Below are positions 7,104-14,731 of a stretch of 23,944 nt of DNA, in pieces. Every line of letters starts with the position of its first letter. The stretch's first letter is position 1. Origin of the DNA: CAZRIE01 sp964600075 (GTDB lineage: Bacteria > Bacteroidota > Bacteroidia > Flavobacteriales > Flavobacteriaceae); contig CAZRIE010000065.1 in assembly GCA_964600075.1 (NCBI GenBank), positions 1-23,944 on the forward strand, read 5' to 3'. Under the pieces are notes generated by a model. The model was not told the DNA's origin and searched no databases. It saw nothing but the letters and a program-made list of their open reading frames with translations. The position numbers and the translations under genes were made by a program.

Positions 7104-8353
7104 TGCTCGCGGAAATTATTACGATTGGCGATGAGATCCTCATAGGCCAGATTGTGGACACTAACTCCGCTTTTATTTCCAAAGAACTTAACAAGATTGG
7201 TGTTTCCGTGTATCAGATTACGACGGTACAAGATGAAAGGGAACACATTTTACAGGCACTCGGCGAAGCTAAGAAAAGAGTAAATATCGTTATTGTTACG
7301 GGAGGCCTTGGCCCCACCAAAGACGACATTACCAAACACACGTTTTGCGAGTTTTTTGAAGACAAGTTGGTTGAAGATGCCGCGGTGCTGAGCCATGTCG
7401 AGGAACTTTTCAAAAAGTATATCACTTCTACACCGATTTCCGATATTAATAGAAAGCAGGCCTTGGTGCCATCGAAAGCCACGGTATTGCACAATGCCTA
7501 TGGAACCGCTCCCGGCATGTGGTTGCAATCGGGCGATGTGGCTTTTATTTCACTGCCCGGCGTACCGTTCGAAATGAAGAATTTGATGACCGATGCCGTG
7601 ATTCCTAAAATAGTTGCGGAGTATAAGCGACCTCATATTCTACATAAAACTTTAGTTACCTACGGTCTCGGTGAAAGTGCAATCGCCCAAAAAATTGAGG
7701 AATGGGAGAGTAATCTACCCTCTTTTATAAGATTAGCCTATTTGCCCAGCTTAGGAAAGGTTCGGCTACGTTTAACGGCCAAAGGACCCGATAGAAAGCT
7801 ATTACAGCAGGCAATCGAGGGGGAGTCCCAAAAATTATACCCACTTATCGGGGAAATCATATACGGAGTAGAAGACGAGGAAACCTTGGAGCATGTAGTG
7901 GCCAAATTGTTTACAGATAAAAAAATGACGCTAGCTACTGCCGAAAGTTGCACGGGCGGTCGTATTGCCCAACAACTAACTTCCTTGCCCGGTGCTTCTG
8001 CTTATTTCAAGGGGAGTGTCGTCAGCTATGCAACGGAGACCAAAATCGAAGTGCTCAAAGTGCCAAAAGATATTATTGACGAACATTCCGTAGTCAGTGC
8101 CGAGGTAGCCATTGCGATGGCCAAAAACGTAAAGCAATTGTTAAATACCCAATTTGCCGTATCGACTACAGGTAATGCAGGCCCTACCAAAGGAGATTCG
8201 GATGCAGAGGTCGGTACCGTGTTCATTGGTATTGCCTCTCCACAAGGTGTTTTTGCAGAAAAATTCAATATGGGTAACCATAGAGAGCGAATTGTACAAA
8301 AAACTGTTCACAAGGCCTTGGAGCTGTTGCAAAAAGAAATAACAAATAGGTGA
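7103..8353 (+). CDS. cinA: CinA family protein (nicotinamide-nucleotide amidase domain)
   Basis: A 416-aa two-domain CinA. The N-terminal molybdopterin-binding-like (COG1058) domain has GDEILIGQIVDTNS (about 9-22) and GGLGPTKDD (about 67-75). The C-terminal PncC domain carries AESCTGG (280-286), the region of the catalytic serine, and TTGNAGP (about 354-360). Full-length CinA proteins recycle NMN to nicotinate mononucleotide and can have ADP-ribose pyrophosphatase activity; the historical competence link is not universal. Length and motifs are complete. It is the last gene of the coupled trio; a 190-nt spacer and a new promoter precede rpmB. Confidence 0.95.
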   Translation: MLAEIITIGDEILIGQIVDTNSAFISKELNKIGVSVYQITTVQDEREHILQALGEAKKRVNIVIVTGGLGPTKDDITKHTFCEFFEDKLVEDAAVLSHVEELFKKYITSTPISDINRKQALVPSKATVLHNAYGTAPGMWLQSGDVAFISLPGVPFEMKNLMTDAVIPKIVAEYKRPHILHKTLVTYGLGESAIAQKIEEWESNLPSFIRLAYLPSLGKVRLRLTAKGPDRKLLQQAIEGESQKLYPLIGEIIYGVEDEETLEHVVAKLFTDKKMTLATAESCTGGRIAQQLTSLPGASAYFKGSVVSYATETKIEVLKVPKDIIDEHSVVSAEVAIAMAKNVKQLLNTQFAVSTTGNAGPTKGDSDAEVGTVFIGIASPQGVFAEKFNMGNHRERIVQKTVHKALELLQKEITNR

Positions 8354-8484
8354 ATCTAGAGCTTAGAAGCACGAAAATCATACTTTTTCCGAACATTTAA
8401 GAGGTATTCTAGGCCCTTGGTTCTTGAAGCACAGCGGTCTTACATCTTATGCTTCGAAATGATGATTAAAAATCTAAATTAAAT

Positions 8485-8516
8485 TTTGCCCGTCCCATAA
8501 AAATGATATAAATTTG
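8485..8516 (+). promoter_or_regulatory. Full Bacteroidota promoter for the rpmB-rpmG-DUF4295 operon
   Basis: A TTTG at 8485-8488 and TAAATTTG at 8509-8516 are separated by 20 nt, matching the Bacteroidota -33/-7 promoter. This is the best-formed promoter in the window, as expected for ribosomal protein genes. Transcription should begin near 8523, leaving a leader of about 20 nt before the ATG at 8544. Confidence 0.7.
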
Positions 8517-8543
8517 CACCCTGTTTAAAGAAAAATCAGCGCA

Positions 8544-8780
8544 ATGTCAAAAGTTTGTGAAATTACGGGGAAAAGGGCGATGTTTGGAAACAATGTATCG
8601 TTCTCCATTAACAAAACCAGAAGAAGATTTAACGTAAATCTTTCTAAAAAGCGTTTCTATATTCCCGAAGAAGACCGCTGGGTGACCTTAAAGGTTTCTG
8701 CAAAGGCGTTGAAAATCATCAATAAAAAAGGCATTTCAGCCGTTTTGAAAGAGGCAAGAGCCCAAGGATTGGTAAAATAA
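8544..8780 (+). CDS. rpmB: 50S ribosomal protein bL28
   Basis: A 78-aa basic protein with the L28 signature: N-terminal MSKVCEITGKRAMFGNNVS, the RRRFNVNLSKKRF core and a lysine-rich C-terminus. It is part of the large ribosomal subunit. It lies 11 nt before rpmG and is first in the ribosomal operon. Confidence 0.97.
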   Translation: MSKVCEITGKRAMFGNNVSFSINKTRRRFNVNLSKKRFYIPEEDRWVTLKVSAKALKIINKKGISAVLKEARAQGLVK

Positions 8781-8791
8781 GCTAGGTTACA

Positions 8792-8974
8792 ATGGCAAAG
8801 AAAGGAAATAGAATACAGGTTATTTTGGAGTGTACCGAACATAAAAATTCGGGTAAGCCGGGTACTTCTAGGTATATTACTACCAAAAACAAAAAGAATA
8901 CCCCCGAAAGAATGGAAATCAAGAAATTCAACCCCATCTTGAAAAAGATGACTGTTCATAAAGAGATAAAATAG
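8792..8974 (+). CDS. rpmG: 50S ribosomal protein bL33
   Basis: A 60-aa basic protein with L33 features: MAKKGNRIQVILECTEHK at the start and RYITTKNKKNTPERMEIKKF in the middle. It has a single cysteine, so it lacks the four-Cys zinc ribbon and is the C-minus type. It lies between rpmB and the DUF4295 gene. Confidence 0.96.
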   Translation: MAKKGNRIQVILECTEHKNSGKPGTSRYITTKNKKNTPERMEIKKFNPILKKMTVHKEIK

Positions 8975-9013
8975 ATTTCCTCCTACGCGGGAATTATAAA
9001 AAATAAGTTAGCT

Positions 9014-9166
9014 ATGGCAAAGAAGACGGTTGCAAGTTTACAAACAAGTTCAAAAAGATTGACAAAAGCCATTAAAATGGTAAAGTCACCTAAAAGTGGT
9101 TCATACACTTTCGTTGAGTCGGTAATGACCCCTGAGTCGGTGAATGAATGGTTGTCCAAAAAATAA
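9014..9166 (+). CDS. DUF4295 small ribosome-associated protein (probably bL38)
   Basis: A 50-aa, very basic protein starting MAKKTVASLQTSSKRLTKAI and ending VNEWLSKK. It is 40 nt downstream of rpmG and is followed by a strong terminator, so it is the last gene of the L28-L33 operon. The sequence matches the Bacteroidota-specific DUF4295 family. From memory, a flavobacterial ribosome structure assigned this family to a lineage-specific large-subunit protein, bL38; the family match is firm and the name less so. Genes this short are easily missed by ORF length cut-offs. Confidence 0.88.
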   Translation: MAKKTVASLQTSSKRLTKAIKMVKSPKSGSYTFVESVMTPESVNEWLSKK

Positions 9167-9187
9167 CCGTGTCACAAAATTTATTTG

Positions 9188-9220
9188 AAAGCTCCTTCCG
9201 AAAGAAAGGAGCTTTTTTTT
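9188..9220 (+). terminator. Intrinsic terminator of the rpmB-rpmG-DUF4295 operon
   Basis: A perfect 10-bp stem AAAGCTCCTT / AAGGAGCTTT (9188-9197 with 9206-9215) has an 8-nt loop and runs into an eight-T tract. It lies 21 nt after the DUF4295 stop. Confidence 0.9.
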
Positions 9221-9325
9221 ATAGGAATATATACATTCGTCTTATTTCTTTACTCCCTTCTGTTTTGTCATTTTCGAATTTGACACTTACTTTCTTATCT
9301 TTATGGCGACCAATGTAGAGAACAC

Positions 9326-10282
9326 ATGAGTTTATTCAAGAATATATTTTCCTCAAAGAAAAAGGAGACCTTAGATAAAGGTCTGGAGAAGACCAAGACC
9401 ACTTTTTTCTCGAAACTTAGCAAGGCCGTAGCTGGTAAGTCAAAAGTAGATGACGACGTTTTGGACAATCTGGAAGAGGTATTGGTCACCTCGGATGTGG
9501 GCGTGGATACTACCTTAAAAATTATTGGTCGTATCGAAGAACGTGTTTCCAAAGATAAGTATGTAGGTACCGATGAACTCAACGCCATTCTTCGCGAAGA
9601 GATAGCCAGTCTGCTCTCCGAAACCAATTTGGGCGAAGAAACGGAATTTGGTATCCCGCAAGATAAAAAACCGTATGTTATAATGGTAGTGGGGGTTAAC
9701 GGGGTCGGTAAAACTACCACGATTGGTAAATTGGCCTATCAGTTCAAAAAACAAGGATTAAAAGTTGTTCTTGGAGCAGCCGATACTTTCAGGGCCGCTG
9801 CTATAGAACAATTGCAGGTTTGGGCAGATAGAGTAGACGTGCCCATCATAAAGCAGAAAATGGGTAGTGATCCGGCATCGGTCGCTTTTGATACGCTAAG
9901 TTCAGCCGTAACCCAAGACGCAGATGTAGTCATTATAGATACTGCTGGTCGATTGCACAACAAAGTGAACTTGATGAACGAATTGACCAAGGTCAAACGG
10001 GTAATGCAAAAGGTGGTCGACGATACGCCCCACGATGTTTTGTTGGTTTTAGATGGCTCTACCGGGCAGAATGCTTTCGAACAAGCGAAACAATTTACGA
10101 AGGCAACTGAAGTTACTTCATTAGCTGTTACAAAATTAGACGGCACAGCAAAAGGGGGCGTTGTTATCGGTATCTCTGACCAATTTCAGATACCAGTAAA
10201 GTATATTGGGGTAGGTGAGGGCATCGAAGACCTTCAGGTTTTTAATAAACACGAGTTTGTCGATTCTTTTTTTAAGATGTAA
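9326..10282 (+). CDS. ftsY: Signal recognition particle receptor FtsY
   Basis: A 318-aa SRP GTPase. FtsY docks SRP-ribosome complexes at the inner membrane for co-translational insertion. An N-terminal helical N domain (about 1-110) is followed by the G domain: P-loop GVNGVGKTT (123-131), DTFRAAA, DTAGR (205-209), TKLDG (269-273), and the C-terminal GVGEGIEDLQVF closing segment. The long acidic A domain of E. coli FtsY is absent, as in most Bacteroidota. The spacer upstream has a near-consensus -7 element (TATCTTTA, 9296-9303), and the preceding operon ends in a terminator. Confidence 0.97.
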   Translation: MSLFKNIFSSKKKETLDKGLEKTKTTFFSKLSKAVAGKSKVDDDVLDNLEEVLVTSDVGVDTTLKIIGRIEERVSKDKYVGTDELNAILREEIASLLSETNLGEETEFGIPQDKKPYVIMVVGVNGVGKTTTIGKLAYQFKKQGLKVVLGAADTFRAAAIEQLQVWADRVDVPIIKQKMGSDPASVAFDTLSSAVTQDADVVIIDTAGRLHNKVNLMNELTKVKRVMQKVVDDTPHDVLLVLDGSTGQNAFEQAKQFTKATEVTSLAVTKLDGTAKGGVVIGISDQFQIPVKYIGVGEGIEDLQVFNKHEFVDSFFKM

Positions 10283-10306
10283 GAAACAACGATTAAATAA
10301 AACGAT

Positions 10307-10660
10307 ATGAAAAGTACTATTTTCGCCTTAGCTACGATTCTGTCATTTGTTGGTTTCGCCAGTGCCCAAACCCAATTACCATTTAAAACAGATACTACGG
10401 CAACCGCAAAGTTGGGATTTAGTAAAAAAAATGCTTGGTCATTGCCTTTAAAAGATTCCGTAATCGTCCAGGATTTTGATTTTTATAGTCCCAAAAATAA
10501 GGGGTCGAGCTTAGCAATGTCATTTTATAACATGCCCGTTATCGTACCGGATAGAAAGCATACCATGCCGGTTCTTATAACAGAGAGCAAGCATACCATG
10601 CCAATTTATGTTCCAGATACCGCGGTGACCTACAAAAAACGAATTTTTAGTATTGATTAA
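10307..10660 (+). CDS. Small secreted protein with an 11-residue tandem repeat, unknown function
   Basis: A 117-aa protein. Residues 1-20 are a signal peptide with cleavage after AQ/ASA (FVGFASAQTQ). The C-terminal half contains three consecutive 11-residue units: MPVIVPDRKHT (76-86), MPVLITESKHT (87-97) and MPIYVPDTAVT (98-108). I do not recognise a family. It starts 24 nt after ftsY and is followed by a hairpin with a T-run, so it may be co-transcribed with ftsY. It is probably periplasmic or secreted; the His/Met spacing in the repeats could suit metal contact, but that is speculation. Confidence 0.75.
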   Translation: MKSTIFALATILSFVGFASAQTQLPFKTDTTATAKLGFSKKNAWSLPLKDSVIVQDFDFYSPKNKGSSLAMSFYNMPVIVPDRKHTMPVLITESKHTMPIYVPDTAVTYKKRIFSID

Positions 10661-10703
10661 AGGGTAAGATGGGTATGCTGTTCAGAAAGCCCTTTGTTTT
10701 TTT
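10659..10703 (+). terminator. Probable intrinsic terminator after the small secreted protein
   Basis: AAAGGG (10659-10664) and CCCTTT (10690-10695) can close a hairpin, with weaker internal pairing, followed by G and seven T. The stem begins inside the stop codon of the secreted-protein gene. Confidence 0.55.
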
Positions 10704-10789
10704 ATGGGGATGTATACCCGTTATACTTTTTTATGAGGTTTTAAGTAAAGATTCAGAACTCACTATTTGTAATTCATAAATCTTTTTAG

Positions 10790-11782
10790 ATGAAGATAAT
10801 CAGAACAGATAAGGAGCTTGAAACTCCATTGATAGATAACTCCCTCCGTGAAGCAGGCCATAGTTTAGTATTGTTTCCTGATGGCATTTCCGAAGAAAAG
10901 CTAGCAAAAGAAATTGGGGATTGCGATATCCTATTAATGTGCTATACGCCTATCACGCGAAAAATAATTGGTTCTGCAAAAAAACTCAGGGCGATTATTA
11001 AATACGGGGTCGGAATAGATGCGATTGATATCCCCGCCGCAAATGAAAAAGGGATAATAGTGGTCAACATTCCTGAATATGCCGAAGAGACAGTCGCCGA
11101 AGGTGCATTTGCATTGCTTATCGCCCTGACCAAAAAGTTACCTGCACTACAAAACCAAATGGCTAAAAATGCATGGGCGTGGCCTGGTCAAAAGTGGTTG
11201 GCACATGATATTTCCGGAAAAATTTTAGGTATTATAGGGTGTGGTAAAATTGGGAAAAGTATGGCTAGAATGGCTGGCTTAGGTTTTCGAGCAAAAGTAA
11301 TAGGGTATGATCCGTACAAAACATCGGAAGAATTGGCCGAACATGGCATTGAAAAATATGATTCGTTAACCGACTTGATCAAAGTATGTGACTTTATCTC
11401 GTTACATGCCGTTTTGAATCAAGAAACTAAACATCTGATTGGTAGAAATGAGATTAAGGCCATGAAAAAAAGTGCCATTGTCATAAATACGGCAAGGGGA
11501 GCCTTGATCGATGAAATGGCCTTAGTAGCGGCATTGGAGAAAAAACTGGTTGCAGGTGCCGGACTTGATGTATTTAGCCAAGAACCTCTAAATCAAGCGA
11601 GCCACCCTTTAAAACCACTCTATGAGATGGAAAATGTAATTTTGGTGCCACATTTGACATTTTATACAAAAGAAGCCATGAATCGGCTTGAGGTAGAGGT
11701 GCTAGAGCGGTGTACCGAAGTAGTAGAGAATAGGCCAATAACCATCAAGTCAAAAGATCCGAGACTTCAAAATCAAAAATAG
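10790..11782 (+). CDS. D-isomer-specific 2-hydroxyacid dehydrogenase
   Basis: A 330-aa protein of the family that includes phosphoglycerate, glycerate/glyoxylate and hydroxypyruvate reductases; it oxidises or reduces D-2-hydroxy acids with NAD(P). A Rossmann motif GCGKIG (150-155) is followed by D174 in GYDPY, which favours NAD. The catalytic triad is R236 (NTARG), E265 (FSQEP) and H288 (PHLTFYTKEA). There is no C-terminal ACT domain, so it is not the regulated long form of SerA. The substrate is uncertain; the sugar-acid module starts about 3 kb downstream but is separated by rimO, so a link is weak. It converges on the pseudogene. Confidence 0.9.
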   Translation: MKIIRTDKELETPLIDNSLREAGHSLVLFPDGISEEKLAKEIGDCDILLMCYTPITRKIIGSAKKLRAIIKYGVGIDAIDIPAANEKGIIVVNIPEYAEETVAEGAFALLIALTKKLPALQNQMAKNAWAWPGQKWLAHDISGKILGIIGCGKIGKSMARMAGLGFRAKVIGYDPYKTSEELAEHGIEKYDSLTDLIKVCDFISLHAVLNQETKHLIGRNEIKAMKKSAIVINTARGALIDEMALVAALEKKLVAGAGLDVFSQEPLNQASHPLKPLYEMENVILVPHLTFYTKEAMNRLEVEVLERCTEVVENRPITIKSKDPRLQNQK

Positions 11783-11830
11783 CTTTCGAGTTTTACCATT
11801 TTAAAAAATTCTTCAAACCAAGCTGCAAGC

Positions 11831-12929
11831 TTATTGTGCAAGCGAATTGATCTGTTCCCAAAGTTCGTTGTCGAAACTGGAAGGCCCCAAAAGTTCATCT
11901 CCTGCAGCTTCTCCCATTCTTACAACTACCAGACCTACTCGGTACTATATATAGTTTTTGATCATTTTTTCCAAGACCTGCAAAGGTGTCGGCTGGGGCC
12001 TTGGGTATTAAGCTGCCGGTAAAAACTTCCTGTGAACCGGGAGCCCTATAATTTTCCTTTCCGTTGAGCCACCATAAATAGCCATATGATTTATTGAGAT
12101 CTTATGATGAATTTTTCATTGCTTCTAAATAGTTCATACCCCCCCCCAATATACTTTTGTTTTCCCAATTCCCACTGTTCAGGTTCAAGAGTCCAAAACG
12201 GGCCATACTTCTGGCATTACTGAAATAGACATTATTTGAACCACTCGTTAATATCCAAGCGCCGTTCATACCAATTTTGTTCCGTAATTCAGAATTAAAA
12301 TACGTACCCCATTCCATATTGGTAGCGGAACTTACCAAACTTTGTAGAAGTGTATAGGGGCCATTGTGATAGGCCCATCTGGTACTGGCATCCGCTTTGA
12401 ATTTTAGACAGTTTGCCGTTACGCAATCAAAAAATAAATCGTTTAGCCCTGCGGTCATCGTAAGTTGGTTGTGAACGGTTACATTACTTTCTTGTTCTAG
12501 TGTAGCAGATGTCCAACCTTCGCCCAAATATTTCGAAGAACTGTCCTCAAGGGCTAAGAATCTATTTTCCTGAGCGATCCCGACTGTAAAGGAGGTCAAG
12601 GTTTTTCCGGTGGAGGTTCAGTACCAAAGGCTGTCTTTGGTGAAAGTGCCATAATATTTCTCAATAGCAATTTCCCCATCCTTTTAAATAAGGAAGGCCT
12701 TGGTATTCTTTTCTTCCAAGAAAGAGTGTAACGGCTGTTCGGCTTCGGTATTCCAGTTCAATTCCTGCAAAGTGACCGTTTCCCAGATATCAGTATCCAC
12801 AGGTGGAAAATAAAATTCCCCAGCTTCGAGTTTGATTTCTTCTTGAGGGTTTTCCTGTTCGGAGTCTTTTGAACAGCCTGCAATGAGTACTAAAGAAAGT
12901 GCAACTATAAGAGCGACTTTAGTTTTCAT
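11831..12929 (-). pseudogene. Decayed serine hydrolase (beta-lactamase class C-like) lipoprotein
   Basis: Two open segments (12684-12929 and 12102-12599) lie in the same frame and belong to one former gene of about 366 codons. The ATG at 12929 starts a lipoprotein signal (LIAGCSKD). The reading then meets TAA at 12684-12686 (codon 82, expected Leu), TGA at 12618-12620 (codon 104, expected Trp) and TAA at 12102-12104 (codon 276, expected Gln). Near 11931-11936 a 2-nt loss shifts the frame; the remainder reads to a TAA at 11831-11833 (frame 2, ending WEQINSLAQ). Family motifs persist: SxxK as STGK (106-109) and YxN as YHN (187-189). The intact parent would be a periplasmic, membrane-anchored serine hydrolase of the beta-lactamase/esterase fold. 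The encoded product is almost certainly inactive. Confidence 0.88.
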
Positions 12930-12972
12930 ATTGACTTGTCTTTTTGCTTGGACTTCAATGGGTTATGAAGGT

Positions 12973-12989
12973 TTAACGTAAAACGTTAA
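12973..12989. promoter_or_regulatory. Perfect inverted repeat between the pseudogene and rimO
   Basis: TTAACG-TAAAA-CGTTAA is a perfect 6-nt palindrome with a 5-nt spacer, typical of a dimeric-regulator site. It lies 44 nt upstream of the rimO start of the pseudogene's former promoter region (12929) and 40 nt upstream of the rimO -7 element. Its role is inferred only from shape and position. Confidence 0.35.
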
Positions 12990-13028
12990 GAATTCTTGTT
13001 TGATAGACGCGGTTCCTCTTACTTATCG

Positions 13029-13036
13029 TATTTTTG
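13029..13036 (+). promoter_or_regulatory. Bacteroidota -7 promoter element for rimO
   Basis: TATTTTTG followed by C matches TAnnTTTG exactly. It lies 17 nt before the ATG at 13054. The nearest TTTG upstream (12999-13002) is 26 nt away, longer than usual. Confidence 0.5.
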
Positions 13037-13053
13037 CAGCCCATTAGAATATT

Positions 13054-14355
13054 ATGCGCACGAAATCATTAAAAAAGAATCAAATTAATGTAGTCACATT
13101 AGGCTGCTCGAAGAATGTCTACGATTCGGAAGTACTTATGGGGCAATTGCGTGCGAACGATAAAAAAGTGGTTCATGAGGAGGAGGGTAACGTAGTGGTC
13201 ATCAACACTTGTGGGTTTATTGCGAACGCCAAGGAAGAAAGCATAAATACAATTCTGGAATATGTGCAGAAGAAAGAGGCAGGCGAAGTAGACAAAGTAT
13301 TTGTCACCGGATGCCTAAGCGAACGCTATAAGCCAGATCTACAAAAGGAAATTCCTAATGTAGATGAATATTTCGGTACTAGCGAACTCCCAAATTTGCT
13401 GAAAGTTTTGGGTGCTGATTATAAACACGAATTGATTGGGGAACGTTTGACAACAACCCCAAAAAACTATGCTTATCTAAAGATTGCCGAAGGCTGTGAC
13501 CGGCCTTGTTCTTTTTGTGCCATTCCCATTATGCGCGGAAAACACCGGAGCAAACCGATTGAAGATTTGGTGACGGAAGCGGAAAAATTGGCAGCGAAAG
13601 GGGTAAAGGAATTGATTCTGATTGCCCAAGACCTTACCTATTATGGACTTGATCTTTACAAAAAAAGAAACTTGGCCGAACTGCTCCAGAATTTGGTCAA
13701 AGTAGAGGGCATAGAATGGATACGATTGCATTATGCTTTCCCGACAGGTTTTCCTATGGATGTTCTGGAGGTAATGAAACAGGAACCAAAAATTTGTAAC
13801 TACCTCGATATTCCGTTACAACACATATCCGATGCCATTTTAAAAAGTATGCGGCGCGGTACTACTCAGGCAAAGACCACAAAATTGTTGCGAGAATTTA
13901 GGGCTGCCGTACCTGAAATGACTATTCGTACCACATTGATAGTCGGTTATCCCGGTGAGACCGAACAAGATTTTCAAACCCTAAAAGATTGGGTCGCTGA
14001 AATGCGATTTGAGCGTTTAGGTTGTTTCACCTATAGTCATGAAGAGAATACCCATGCCTATAATTTAAATGATGATGTTCCCGAAGATGTAAAACAAGAG
14101 CGTGCTAACGATATTATGGAACTGCAATCCCAGATTTCATGGGAACTCAACCAAGAAAAAATCGGAAAAGCCTTTCGGTGTATCATTGATCGCAAAGAAG
14201 GAAACTATTTTGTTGGGCGTACCGAATTCGACTCTCCCGATGTGGATAATGAAGTACTAATTGATGCCACAAAACACTACTTAAAACAGGGAGAGTTTAC
14301 AAACATCAAAATCACTGATGCCGCGGACTTCGATCTCTACGGTGTTCCGGTTTAG
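13054..14355 (+). CDS. rimO: Ribosomal protein uS12 methylthiotransferase RimO
   Basis: A 433-aa radical-SAM methylthiotransferase that modifies the conserved aspartate of ribosomal protein S12. The N-terminal UPF0004 domain supplies three cysteines for one 4Fe-4S cluster: C18 (LGCSKN), C53 (NTCGF) and C87 (TGCLSE). The radical-SAM motif CxxxCxxC is C148, C152, C155 (EGCDRPCSFC). A C-terminal TRAM domain covers about 370-433. LGCSKNVYDSE and IMRGKHRSKP distinguish RimO from the tRNA enzyme MiaB. All key residues are present and the length is normal. Confidence 0.96.
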   Translation: MRTKSLKKNQINVVTLGCSKNVYDSEVLMGQLRANDKKVVHEEEGNVVVINTCGFIANAKEESINTILEYVQKKEAGEVDKVFVTGCLSERYKPDLQKEIPNVDEYFGTSELPNLLKVLGADYKHELIGERLTTTPKNYAYLKIAEGCDRPCSFCAIPIMRGKHRSKPIEDLVTEAEKLAAKGVKELILIAQDLTYYGLDLYKKRNLAELLQNLVKVEGIEWIRLHYAFPTGFPMDVLEVMKQEPKICNYLDIPLQHISDAILKSMRRGTTQAKTTKLLREFRAAVPEMTIRTTLIVGYPGETEQDFQTLKDWVAEMRFERLGCFTYSHEENTHAYNLNDDVPEDVKQERANDIMELQSQISWELNQEKIGKAFRCIIDRKEGNYFVGRTEFDSPDVDNEVLIDATKHYLKQGEFTNIKITDAADFDLYGVPV

Positions 14356-14375
14356 AAAAAAAGTTTATAAGCCAG

Positions 14376-14392
14376 CCTGCCGACAGGGCAGG
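14376..14392 (+). terminator. GC-rich hairpin after rimO
   Basis: CCTGCC-GACAG-GGCAGG has a perfect 6-bp GC-rich stem with a 5-nt loop, followed by TTTATTG. It lies 21 nt after the rimO stop and may be a weak terminator. The CCTGCC/GGCAGG core resembles REP-like intergenic hairpins seen in flavobacteria. Confidence 0.45.
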
Positions 14393-14407
14393 TTTATTGA
14401 TGAATGA

Positions 14408-14469
14408 GTTTATAGGTTTAGTAGTTTAGTTTTTGATCTACCGTCTACCGTCTACCGTCTACCGTCTAC
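14408..14469. repeat. Heptamer array CTACCGT (four units plus a partial), with degenerate heptamers before it
   Basis: CTACCGT is repeated four times at 14438-14465 and followed by a partial CTAC. Just upstream, GTTTATA, GGTTTAG, TAGTTTA and GTTTTTG (14408-14435) read in 7-nt steps. Two more CTACCGT units (14607-14620) follow the gap as part of the 55-nt duplicate. The 376-nt rimO-dgoD spacer, 100 of it N, contains no gene I can support. Confidence 0.75.
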
Positions 14470-14505
14470 TTGCACTTGACACTTCGCAAATATTCCTTAC
14501 TTTAG

Positions 14506-14605
14506 NNNNNNNNNNNNNNNNNNNNNNNNNNNNNNNNNNNNNNNNNNNNNNNNNNNNNNNNNNNNNNNNNNNNNNNNNNNNNNNNNNNNNNNNNNNNNNN
14601 NNNNN
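14506..14605. other. Assembly gap of 100 N, flanked by an exact 55-nt duplicate
   Basis: Exactly 100 N. The 55 bases before it (14451-14505) are identical to the 55 bases after it (14606-14660). This looks like two contigs that overlap by an assembler k-mer but were scaffolded with a fixed-size gap, so little or no sequence need be missing. Confidence 0.9.
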
Positions 14606-14731
14606 TCTACCGTCTACCGTCTACTTGCACTTGACACTTCGCAAATATTCCTTACTTTAGGGGAAACCAACCTAATAGTTATCTCAACTTGATTTAAAAG
14701 GGTTGGCGTTATAATAAATGTCAGATTCTTC

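Noticed and set aside
11834..12022. 62-codon plus-strand open frame
   Set aside because: It is antisense to the 3' part of the serine-hydrolase pseudogene and has no recognisable features.
12102..12599. The two open segments of the serine hydrolase as separate genes
   Set aside because: They share one frame with 12684-12929 and one family alignment; the larger starts inside the SxxK region, so it cannot be an independent enzyme.
14438..14469. CRISPR array
   Set aside because: Seven-nt units in direct tandem have no spacers, and no cas gene is present.
14433..14660. Open frame running across the first N gap
   Set aside because: It consists of heptamer repeats, N and the duplicated 55-mer; no protein features.
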